This document shows positions 11,648 through 21,862 of a DNA stretch of 64,000 bases, in pieces. The number at the start of each line of letters is the position of its first letter. Positions within the stretch are counted from its first letter, which is position 1. Under the pieces are notes generated by a model. The model made no database searches. It was not told the origin of the DNA and saw only the letters and a program-made list of their open reading frames with translations. This DNA is from Krasilnikovozyma curviuscula. Lineage: Eukaryota; Basidiomycota; Tremellomycetes; Cystofilobasidiales; Mrakiaceae. Location of the stretch: assembly GCA_014825775.1 (NCBI GenBank), contig MVAQ01000018.1, positions 62,001 through 126,000 of the forward strand. Reading direction: 5' to 3'. The position numbers and the translations under genes were made by a program.

Positions 11648-13729
11648 ATGGCCTTCAGAAAGGCCTCTCTGCTGCTGGCTGTGCTGACCCTGGCTGGTCG
11701 CTCAGCTACAGCCCAAGTTTCCACTATTACATCCTCGATCCTTAGCCTGGTCGAGCAGCGACTGAACCAAAGTGCATCTGAGGTGAATATTTGGCTGGTT
11801 CCCTTTCAATATAAAGGTTCTGCACTGACTGTTTCACCTCATCGTGGATCTCGTTACTGCTCTTCCATCGCAGAGTTGGGGTAAGTAATTTGTTCCAGTA
11901 AAAAAATCTAGCGTCTGTGCGTGCGTGTTCACTGACCGATTTACCTGACCGAACACAGAAAACGGTACCAAGGCTGAAGCTTTGACAGAACTGCATTACC
12001 CATCTCTATCTGTCTTTAACTCCTCTTTCCTTTCCTTCTCAAACGCTCCCGCTATACCTCAACTAGTCTCAGTAGCAAATGCAGCGATCCAAGCCCACCA
12101 AGCCAACAGCCTTCAACTCGTCCCTGATTCCAGCGCTGGAGACCCAGCTTCTCTGGGAACTGTCATGCTGGTAGTAAATGGAACTGGTGAAGGTACGATG
12201 AACTTCACCGTATCGTCGACTATGAATGCTAGTAAGTGCCCACTGCTGCGCCGATCTTTCTCATTTCCCCCGGATACCATGCACTGATCGTATGATCTCT
12301 CTCAGCTGCGCCATCAAACAGTACTGCCAACTTCACGATACCGACCAACACTACCTCGAACTCTACCAGTCCTGCAGTGACCAGTGTCAGTTTGACATAC
12401 GCCGAGCTGGCGCTCAACGAGGTACGCCATCTGATTAACAGGGTTAAACGTTCGCGCCAAGAGCTCACCATCATTTTGGTGCTTTGGCACCTGCTATTGG
12501 CGCTTTTTGTAGCTGACTGCACTTACTGTAAACACGCCTAGAACTTCTGACGGTGCTATTTCTCATCGAACAGATGAGGTGCAGCTTTGGGCGTGAGTGA
12601 CCAGCATTCCCCAACTTCTCCCTTTCCACCTTGTGCGTCATTCTTATTTTTACTGCTTTTTATTTACAACAAAATTATATATTTGATTCCAGTGATTTCA
12701 TCTACATGGGTGAGTAGTCTGCCTCCTTCAGATGCTATTGCTGAAACCTTAACTATGGAAGTGTCGAAACGTCAAAGCCTAATCCTCTTTCCTTCATCTT
12801 TTGCAATCTCCAGGACCGCCATTTATGGCTTACGTTGCTGCCCTCACACAGAACCAAACCTTGATGATGGACGCCTATAACCAAATCAGACTCTACCGCT
12901 CATACCTCCAGTCAACAGACGGCGGCCTCTGGAAACACATTGTTCTAGGAAGCTACAACGACACGAATATCTGGGCGACGGGAAATGCTTGGGCTGCGGC
13001 TGGTGCTATAAGAGTTGCTGCTAGTGAGTGTAAAGTGATCTGAGTTGACGGCGTTCGCGGTGTTCCTAGTATTCGCAGTATTCACTGACGGGAATGTCAT
13101 TGTGTTCCTCCAAATAGCCATCATCCACTCAAGCTTTGCCTCTTCGATGGCCAGTGAGATTGCTGATCTCAAGAACTGGACGACCCAGATTGTCAGTGGT
13201 TGCGAAAGAGTTTCGGTAAGTGATCTGGTTACCAGCTTTTCTTCTTGTTCAACATCGCTGACTACCAACGATCTCTGTTTACGCTATCACCTAGAAATCT
13301 TCGTCCGGCTATCTTCCAAACTACCTCACCAACTCGTCAACTTTCTCTGACTCGTCTGCGACGGCATTGATTACCGCCGTCGCATATCGAATGTCGACCC
13401 TGTTCAACAGCAGCGCCTACATACCGTACGCTGAAAGAGCGTACTCAACTATCACATCTCAGTTGGAGGGGACCAGCTCTGGAGGGTGGCTGAGTCCCGT
13501 CGTAGACCCATTGTCGTGGGATGTGCAGGGCCAACATAGTCCAGAGGGACAGGCATTTGTGCTGCTGATGGAGGCTGCGAGGCAAGATTGGCTCACTGCG
13601 GGTGCTGCCAATTCCAGTGGAGGCATCCCAGTTACTCCAACGAGCGCTGGTGTGAGCGACAAAATGGGAAGGAGTACGGTCTTTGCAACGATCGTCGTCG
13701 CGATGATCTGGTTGACAGTTCTCTTGTAA
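11648..13729 (+). CDS. Secreted GH88/GH105-like (six-hairpin) glycosidase, probably GPI-anchored
   Basis: Predicted extracellular (alpha/alpha)6 glycosidase of the unsaturated glucuronyl/rhamnogalacturonyl hydrolase type; the substrate is uncertain. Nine exons (11648-11782, 11874-11880, 11959-12231, 12306-12421, 12513-12592, 12693-12709, 12814-13023, 13118-13215, 13295-13729) sum to 1371 nt, 456 aa, closed frame. N-terminal signal peptide is MAFRKASLLLAVLTLAG..ATAQ. After ESWENGTKAEALTELHYP come many N-glycosylation sites, then SHRTDEVQLWADFIYMGPPF (the family's D-x-x-Y-M-x-P-P region), GGLWKHI, and WATGNAWAAAGAIRVA. The C-terminal hydrophobic tail after a Ser/Gly stretch (STVFATIVVAMIWLTVLL) looks like a GPI signal. 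Two exons are very small: 7 nt (11874-11880, completing S-W-E) and 17 nt (12693-12709). Confidence 0.8.
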
Positions 13730-14168
13730 AAACAAAAAAACAAGAAGCAAAGAAGCAACAAGGCAGAACAAGTTGCTGGCTCTCTTGATCTTACATCTTA
13801 GAGTTTAATGATATTTTCTTTCTGGTTTTGCGCGCTGCTCACTCTTACATTCTTGGACATTGTTGGTTTACCTTTTGATTAAAATTATTAAACTCAAATC
13901 TATTTTTTTTTCTTGTAACTTAACACGTAGCTAGCAACTTGTTATACAGATCTTGGTTGCCTCTGACTCAATCGAAATTTCAGTATGACAGAACGCGTCG
14001 GATGCTGAGTTGCAAAAATCACTTTCGTCCGACAGGGGCAAGGTCACGCAGCGTGACCACCCATTCTGATATTCTTTGTGAGGATGAGTTAGCTTTTGAT
14101 TCCCACCCAGGTTTTAAACGCAAATCTCACCCAGCAGGACAAGTAGAACATCGAGGTAAAGGTAGAAG
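13730..14168. other. Intergenic
   Basis: Contains A-rich runs just after the glycosidase stop and a T-rich run near 13900. It holds the 3' end of one gene and the promoter of the next. No gene seen. Confidence 0.5.
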
Positions 14169-16597
14169 ATGCCTTCTGGAAATTCAAGCAGTGCTGCTAC
14201 TGCGCTTGGCGAAAGGTGTCTCGTATGTGTCGTTGGAACTGGAGCTGTTGGTTTGGTTGCCGTCAAGAACTGTCTCGAAATTGGACTGGATGTCATTGCC
14301 TTTGAGGAGAGAGGTCAAGGTAGGTTCCGTTGGAGGCTGCTGTCCTGTCAGATTTGGTAGCTGACAGTTTCGGGCTATTACTGTAATCCAGTGGGTGGGC
14401 AGGTACGTTCCTCCACAGTCTATCTGATATCTAATAGCAGATTACTACATTGCCAAGCTCACGAATGTCTGACTCTAGTGGGTGAAGACCGACGATGAAA
14501 CAAAAGTCAGTGTGATTGATGTGACGAGAGCTAACTTCTCAAAATTCAGGGTAAATCTTAAATCTATGTAGTACTATTCTCTACTCCCTAATTTTGAGTG
14601 CCTTTCTTCTTTAACAGATGATGTACACCGACTTTCCCTTCGGAGATTCCGTTCCAACCTTCCCAACTCATCTCGACCTCGCAAAATACCTCAGCGATTA
14701 CGCTGACCACTTCAAATTGAAGCCTCACATCAAGTTCAATACTAAAGTCGTTTCTATTAATCTTGTTAGTGAAGGGCCAGACAAGTGGGAAGTCAAATAT
14801 GTAACTGTAGGTGGTGGGGAGGTCAACACGATTGTAGTTGATAAAGTTGCGCTTGCTTCGGGAGTCTTGGGAGATCCACAGGTTCCAAAAATAGAAGGAC
14901 AGGATCTGTTTGAAGGGTCAATTAAGCACTCCATTGCTTTCAAGTCGTGAGTTTGAATAATTTCTTACCAGACCACGTATGTCGCATTTACATTATTTAA
15001 CTCTTACCCGTTGTTGAACCTTCACATCTTATTACGTACTTAGGGGTGATGAATATATTGGCAAAAATGTCGTTGTTGTCGGCTCCAGATGCTCAGCAGC
15101 AGACACCATCAGCACCCTGGTACGCGCCAACGAATTTGTCAACGCAGAACTCGAAGCAAAGACCTCAAACGCTCAATCGCTTGCTTCAGGAACCTCTGCC
15201 AAAAGCTCAAGCTCATCTCCCCATATCTACATGGCTCACAGAGGTGGAGCAGTAGTGGTCCCGCGTTTCTTGAAGGGCAAGGTTCCAATCGACTCTCTGC
15301 TCACCTATCGAGGAGCCAAAATCGGAAATTGGGGAGACAGATGGCTTGGTATCGATTTCAGTGGCAAGTGTGTCTACTTTCACTTTAGTGTGATTGTGTA
15401 CTCATGAGTTTTCTTTTGTGCGATCAGGCTGGTTAACCAACAAGATAATCCTCTTTGTTTCTTGGTTGAGTTTCACATTAAAACCTGAATGGCAACTCAA
15501 CCCGGGTCCAGACTGTCGAGCTCAAGGTAAGAACAGAAACCACACTTTTTGTGGACTTCATGGAAAGATAAGTTACTCTTACTTTCTTGGTTTTAACATC
15601 TTTCAACAGTTCCTTGCATCAGCGACAATCTCATTGACAACCTGATCAAGGGCGCAGTAGGTGAGACGAGAAACTTCTCTTCACAAGATGTCGATCTTCC
15701 AAAATCTAATCATATTTTCGAACAACTCCAGAATCTGTCCCGATGATCTCCAAGTTCACAGGCCCCTCTTCTGTCCAACTTACGGATGGTCGCGTTCTTG
15801 ACCACATCGACGCCGTTGTCCTCTGTACAGGCTATTCACCACTGGTACACACAGAGCTTCTAGGTGGATTAACTCTTGTTACAAGATCCAATAGTGCAGG
15901 AGTCAAATTGGGACATGAGCTATACAAGCAGGTGCTGTTTATTGACAGACCAAGTCTAGCAATGCTGTGCCATGGCTACTGTAAGTCTGAAATTCTACTA
16001 TGCACAGCGGGTAGACAAATCAGAACTGAATTTATGTCACAAAGTACCATTTGGTGTCCCAGCGATAGCTGACTTACGTTCAATGTGGCTGGCGCAGATT
16101 TGGAGTGGAAATCTCCAGCTCCCGTCACTGAGTGATATGAAGAAGGATATCGAAAACTACTTCAAATGGATATCTAAAGTCGCATCAGTGTACATGAATC
16201 CTCTCTACCGAACCTCACATCGAGCGAAGTAATCACTAATGATGATTCCCCTTTGCAGTGCTCCAGTCATCACTTCAGCCCTTCCGGTCTTCCCTTATAC
16301 CGAGTTCTTCGCTCAATCTGCTGGCTGTCAAATGGAGAATTTCTCGTGGTCTCTCAAGGGCTGGAAGTACTGGTTCAAGAACAGAAAGTTGGCGTCGCTG
16401 ATCAATGACGGCTACTGGTCCCCCGCGATATACAGGTTGATTCCAGCTGAAGAAGGAAAGAGAAAAGTGAGTTTGTTTTCGTCTCATCAATTTCTCAGTT
16501 CATTCATTTTATTTCAACCAATACTTTTCTGGATGTGTAGGCATGGGACGGCGCTAAAGTAGCGATCTTAGACGCAAACAAGCCCCTCAAACTGTAG
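14169..16597 (+). CDS. FAD-dependent monooxygenase (FMO-like)
   Basis: Flavin monooxygenase of the dimethylaniline/Baeyer-Villiger-like group; the substrate is unknown. Near the N-terminus: CVVGTGAVGLVAVKNCLEIG (FAD GxGxxG, residues ~20-35), ending in the dinucleotide-binding acid VIAFEE. An 11-nt exon at 14392-14402 supplies the V-G-G-Q of GQVGGQW. Then MMYTDFPFGDSVPTFPTHL, LASGVLGDPQVPKI, the second GxG motif KNVVVVGSRCSAADT (NADPH site), and VVLCTGYSP. C-terminal part includes WLTNKIILFVSWLSF (hydrophobic), VITSALPVFPYTEFFAQS and the tail ILDANKPLKL. At least nine introns are needed. The donor after FSGK is not a strong consensus, so that junction is least certain. Confidence 0.85.
14392..14402 (+). 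other. 11-nt microexon of the FMO-like gene
   Basis: Flanked by ...atccag and gtacgt. It restores the frame and the conserved G-G-Q after the FAD-binding segment. Confidence 0.75.
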
Positions 16598-16703
16598 GCA
16601 AGTGTAAAACTTGAATGAGAAGTGCGAGTAGTTCTGAACATTTATCTGTCTTGTCAATAGCACGGAAAGCTTCAAGAACATGGGATAGCGCGTAAGACGA
16701 GAA

Positions 16704-19245
16704 TTATGGGTATAGCTGACGACGTTGAATGTATGCTGTAGTGACTATGCGAGTAGTGTGTGTTTGATTGTTCGGTAATTGTTGAGAATCATAGGTCAGT
16801 GTCGATGAGGTTGCAAATGTGGTTGCGCTGTGTTGAGAGTATGGAATGACATTAACCTCTACTCCTCCAAGCCGCGGCTACAGCTAGTCGTTTCGTCTAG
16901 TCAAAGATCAAGCAAGATTTTTGTCATTAAAAGAACAGAAGCACATGATAGCTTCAAAGCTTACCTGATCAAGAGTGATAGCTCCCATTTCCAGACCAAT
17001 TTTCTGTCCATCGTCTTCTTCATCATCGTCGTCGTCACCCATTCCTCTACTAGTGGGAGTTCCTCTCATTCCAAACGCTGAGCTAGGAGCGCCGACACTG
17101 CTAGCACCGCCGAACGTTCCAATAGAAGAGGTAGGTGCCGCACCAAAAGCCTTAAACTCTTTGATGACTGTTCGAGAAGGTGGGCTGGACGGTTTTGTAG
17201 GTGACGGTGTTGATCTTGGTGACACGGGATCTGCCACTTTTGGTCGGGCAGGTATTATCGGTCGGGTGTCTGCCGCTGAACGGTAGGATGAGGAGGAGTA
17301 TCGTGATTGAAGGTACGCGTCTGTGAATCTCGATCCTTGCTGTTGAGAGGAAATGTAAAAGCACGTGAGTAAAAAGAAGAAAGTAATAGGTCGTAGATAT
17401 GGAGATAAACAAATGAGTACTCACAACTTTCTTGAGGTGAGGTCTCGCTTCCAATAGAGTTGGAGTGGTGGACCAAACCTGAACATTGTTATTCGCCTCC
17501 TCCGAATCCTTGTAGATGTTTTCAACTACAAGCTTTTTAGTAGACTCATTTCTCAGCATAAGCTGTGAAGACGACGTAGGGGGTTGATCAGCGCAATTTG
17601 CGTAGCATTCCTGACAAAGCGTAATTTCTCACCTTCTCGTGCAGCTCCCTAGCAATATCGTCGACACTCTCAGCTCCACTTCTCAATCTCTCGCCAACCT
17701 GCTGCCCAACCTCCCTGATCAGTCTCTCCATATCCAAGTGCTCCAACGCCGACCCAACAATCGCATGAGCAAGCAGACTAGCGGTTGTAAGAGGAAGCAT
17801 AACACCCGACGTGATAAGACATAGAGCCTTGTAGAAATCAGGTGCGTTGATGTATCCCGAAAGACCAGGTTCACAAGCGACGACAAAGAGTGTGATTCCT
17901 TTCTCGGCCATTTCACGAGCAATCAAGATTGGATCTCTGCCGTCTGGATCTCCGTTGGCGAACCCATCACCGTATTCGCCTAAAATGAAGCAATTTAGAA
18001 AGGCGTTCGTGTAGAGTGAACTTGCAGCAGCTTACCGATTCCATGAGGTGGTGCATCAGTGACTAAGACGACCATCTTGGCTGCATCTTCACGCCATTCA
18101 ACGCCGTGTAAAGCTTGATACATCGCTGACGTAGAAGCTTCAGGTCCATCACCTCCTCCACTGGCATACAAAGTGCCCAGATGAGCTTGAACGTCCGGTA
18201 TAGAAGAGGTGAATGGAAAGACTCTGGTGACGAAAGAATGATCTTGAGGTGGGTGATCTTTTTCGATAGAATCGGGAGTCAGCCCAAAGAAGCAAGTTGC
18301 TTTAGAGTTTTGAGAAAATTCTTACCTCTGTAGGAGATGACAGCAACTCTAAGATCCGATGGATCGCTCAGCTTGTCTGATTGAAGAATCGCCGCGCATA
18401 TCTAAACACAACCAGACCGCTCAGTGTATCCTCAAAAATATTTCAGAAAGAGGAGTTTACTCACCTCTTCGATATTCTTGGTAGCTGTATGAGTACAAAG
18501 GAAGCATAAGAACGGGTAGCGATGAGGTCGGCGCTTATTATTCAGATTCAAGAAATGTAGAGCTCAAACGGACCTGAACTAATGTAACTTCCCATTGAAC
18601 CAGTAGCATCCTGGATGAACACCAAATCACTGGAGAAAATCGATTATGGAAATTGTCGGAATGGAGGTTTGAGGAATATGTGACAGCAAAGACATCGATT
18701 GTCGAAAGAAGGCCCGTGCAAGTCGTAGTGGACAAGGAAGACAAATCCGGTCAGTACATGTTGACAAAGATCATCGAGAAGTTACAACAATATGATTTCT
18801 ATCCGCTCTGCTTAAATTGAGGAATTCCTTGGGGACAACGTTCAGCTGGAGTAATCGAGAATTGGGCAGCTGCCATAGCAATCCGAGCTCTGAGAACTCC
18901 CAGAACAGTCACCGATTCTCCAGATAACAACTAGGCGAGATTGCAGAACGATCTTCAGCCCAGCCAAACAAGCGTGTCCAAGTTCTTTGAACGAGTACGC
19001 TGCTGACGTTCGAATCGACTGCTTGCTCCAATAATCCGCTTCAGAAACCTCATCCCCCTTCCACCCATCCAGTAGCTCATATACCAGATCTGTAATCCAC
19101 TGAGATCTTCTTTCCAGAGAAGTCTTCCCAGAGAAGATTGTCGGCGAAAGAAAAGAAGACAAAACACTCACAGCAGTCGTCGACCCATCATGCCTTCCAT
19201 CTGTTTTTGAAGGACGCTCTCGTCGTCCATCATATCGACTTCCAT
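16704..19245 (-). CDS. von Willebrand factor A domain protein (fungal VwkA-like vWA family, no kinase domain seen)
   Basis: Cytosolic vWA protein; the family resembles the vWA part of Dictyostelium VwkA, and the fungal role is poorly defined. The vWA domain is near the N-terminus: DLVFIQDATGSMGSYI (MIDAS D-x-T-G-S), then ATKNIEEICAAIL, VAVISYRDHPPQDHSF, ASGGGDGPEASTSAMYQAL, VEWREDAAKMVVLVTDAPPH, GITLFVVACEPGLSGY. A helical segment follows (LDMERLIREVGQQVGERL), then a Ser/Pro/Gly-rich tail with an acidic DDDDDEEDD run. The start at 19245 gives an exon ending MMGRRLL that joins LDLVFIQD through a ~540-nt intron, longer than usual; an extra exon may lie within 18842-19171. The C-terminal exon ending at 16704 is tentative; the coding part may stop near 16940. 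Confidence 0.75.
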
Positions 19246-19542
19246 GGCCAATGGTGTTCGTTGCTGGGGAAACTAGAAGAGCGTAACTTTGCTTTCAAGA
19301 TGAAAAAGTAGCAGAAAATGAGGAATTGAAAGGTAGGCGTTGCAAGCACCTCGCGATAGGTACAAGTTTCGATTTTCTTCGAGTTTTTGGTTTCTTTAAT
19401 GTTATTTGGATTAATCGCCTCTGCAAAAGGCGTATACGAGTTCATTTAAGGCTCGACCTACCTCTAATGGTCAAAAGAATCTAGTACTTGCTTGCCTCCG
19501 ATGCTCGTGAAAACGAAGCGCACCAACAGAAACAACATGGTT

Positions 19543-20658
19543 TTATATCTTATCTGCCGGGACAGGAGTTACAAACGCCAAGTCCTTGTAGTTCTTGAGT
19601 TCTCGGATTGAAGCCAGGATATCATCCTTTGCACGGTGAGCAACGACACCTTGATCTTCACGCGCGTCACGCTCCTTCCTTAAACGACTTGTCAAAGCAG
19701 CTGAAAACAAATAGTCCTTGTCAGTACATCGAAGAGAAAGAACACATAAAATCGCTCACGGTTCCATCTTGAAACGAGTTCCTTGACCGTGCTAACGTCA
19801 ACAATCCTATAGTGCATATGATTGACCAGCTCCTGATAGTGAGGGTCCGCTTTGAGAAACGCCATATCAGCATGAACAGATGATCCCGCCAAAATGCCGA
19901 TTCTCTCCTCAGGGATCCATTTCTTGACGTATGCAAGCACTTCAGAAGCGACGAAGTCGGCCGCGTTTGGTGATGCGAGGCAGGCCGCTGTGAGGCCCGT
20001 CTGAGGAAACAAATGAGGGGTCAGTGAGGAGCACAAGAACAATAGGGATCAATATAAAAATCCAATGAACCTTGCCGTGCATGTCTGTACACCATTCGCC
20101 CATGCTTTAGGAAACAGTCTTGTTAGTGTAGAGTGAGATTTGGCGACGTAGTGAGTGCGGTGCTTACCCATCGAGCACCTCCTTTGGCGTTTGAATTACA
20201 AACTCAATACCTTCGTCTACGCAGTTGAGGTTTCCATCTGTAATGATGACGGCAATCTGTTGAAGTAAAGTGAGTTAACGGAAGACTTAAAAGGTTGCTA
20301 AACCTCTTTGACGCACCTCGATGATCCTGTCCGTTTTCAGGTCCACTGAGATAAATAAGACGGTCAGTATCCACCTAAGTGCGTGTAAAATTACAATCCT
20401 TGAGGTAGTTGCTCACACTGAATAGGACAAGAAACACATCAGCTTCGTCCTCGGTGTGGAAATGACGAAAGGACAGATACTCACTCCAGTCATCTTTGCA
20501 ATCATAAACGGAACACAACAGTCTGTTTAGCTAACTAGACCATTCATTCGTGGCAGCTCTAGCGTTGGACTCACTTCACAATCGATCCAAATCAATCCAC
20601 CGTCACTCTTTGCTAGAGGAGCAGTTCTACCAATCTTGAGATCCTTTGTAGCCTCCAT
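19543..20658 (-). CDS. Oligoribonuclease (DEDDh 3'-5' exonuclease, REXO2/Rex2 family)
   Basis: Degrades short RNA oligomers in mitochondria and cytosol. Eight exons from ATG 20658: 20575-20658, 20485-20493, 20417, 20317-20345, 20168-20256, 20071-20104, 19760-20000 and 19543-19700. They sum to 645 nt, 214 aa, in a closed frame. Motifs are LIWIDCEMTGLDLKTDRIIE (DE of motif I), IAVIITDG, GEWCTDMHGK, SSVHADMAFL (motif II), HYRIVDVSTVKEL (motif III D), and VAHRAKDDILASIREL (motif III H and D). The exon giving M-T-G is 9 nt and the next is a single T, both with consensus splice sites. The open frame continues upstream of the ATG, so a longer N-terminus, perhaps a mitochondrial presequence, is likely in one isoform. 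Confidence 0.9.
20417..20417 (-). other. Candidate single-nucleotide exon of the oligoribonuclease gene
   Basis: On the minus strand the base T sits between acceptor cctattcag and donor gtgagc. The intron before it (20418-20484, 67 nt) starts GTGAGT and has a GCTGAT branch-like site. The intron after it (20346-20416, 71 nt) has ACTGAC and ends atctcag. Inclusion gives the conserved E-M-T-G-L-D. Leaving it out shifts the frame. The only alternative I found is a GTATCT donor four bases downstream of the normal one, giving E-M-T-G-V-M-D. Confidence 0.6.
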
Positions 20659-21862
20659 CACACCCTCTATTGTCTTTTTGTATGCTGCTGCTGGTAGAGA
20701 GGGTGGTGTGGGTTCGTAGTAAGCCCTATTTCGAGGGTTGAGCCGACGAGGAATGATGAATGGATTGAGAAAGCCCTCAGGCGACTGCAGTAAAGGTTTG
20801 AGAAACCCTCGAAGGATCGAAGGGGGTCGTATCGTATCTGATATTCCTCCTTCTGTTTCAATACGAGTTGCTGGTGCCCTTGCTTCGATTTTGTAATTGG
20901 AGTTGAGGCTCTGTTGGTTGGCGGAGGGAGTATCCGCGAAGCAAGCACTGGCACGATCCCCTTTTCGACAGTCACAGGAAATTCATCTGCACCTTTAAAC
21001 CTAAAAGAGTTTATTAGACTTGAGTAGGAACGAATGCCATTTCGTCTCTAGAGGGCTAACAGGACGAGGAGCACGTATCCGAAGTGCGATATAGAGCAGC
21101 CCGGTCTACGCAGAGAGCTGTTTTTACGTGTCCATATCATTTCGCATTCTTTGCACTCTCCCGATGAATCTTTCTATCGTTGCACTGCGAGTTCTGTCTC
21201 TCTCTTTATTTATTTTGAGTTTGGAACTCGTCAGCGAGCGGCGCGATCTTGATCTCATCTTGACTCAAACACAAGTTTTGCACGAACTCTGCCAAGCAGC
21301 CGAGATATGACAAAAGGCGGTTTGGTTCACATGACTCTAAGATAATGAATGCGATAGACCTGGAATCTTTTGGGATAAATCGATGGGTAGCGTGGTGCTG
21401 CTTTTGTTTTGTCGGTTTGTTTTTCGGGATTGCGCTGGGTGGTGTATTTGACGCGCTCTACTCACCCGAGATATTTGACCTCCAGGTCAGCATACTTTCC
21501 TATCTCCAAGTTCTGTAGGCACTGTTCAGAGCTAGGTACGGCAACGGAAGGATGACGACGGGCAAGGAAGTTAGACTTTTTGGTGGCGCTTTCAGCAAGA
21601 ACGTGCTCACAGTCCAAATTCAATTTCGAGCTTGGTCGTCTGAGCAGCCTGCAAACGCCCACTGGCTAATCCTCCCAGATCTTTGGTATACAATAATAAA
21701 CCACTGGTACGACGACTCAACCTCTTGAAGGATAGGAATCACAGTAAGTACAACTTTGCGGATGCCCTCAAGCTGCGTAAGGCTACTAACCTTTTGCCTG
21801 GTGTGCACCACTCCCTGTCCTCTCAGTAATTTGTGGGATTCGCACCCTCTGCCTTTGCTCAG
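20659..21862. other. Divergent intergenic region, with open N-terminal extension of oligoribonuclease
   Basis: Between two divergent genes. From 20659 to about 20985 the minus frame stays open in phase with the oligoribonuclease and is Pro/Arg-rich (PRRLNPRNRAYYEPTPPSLP), but it lacks an ATG. It could be read only via an upstream exon. The rest (about 21000-21862) shows no convincing gene. Confidence 0.4.

Noticed and set aside
20346..20393. Reading GVDTDRLIYL after MTG via the acceptor before gtggatactgac
   Set aside because: Looks like GLD..TDR by chance but does not continue in frame into IAVIITDG.
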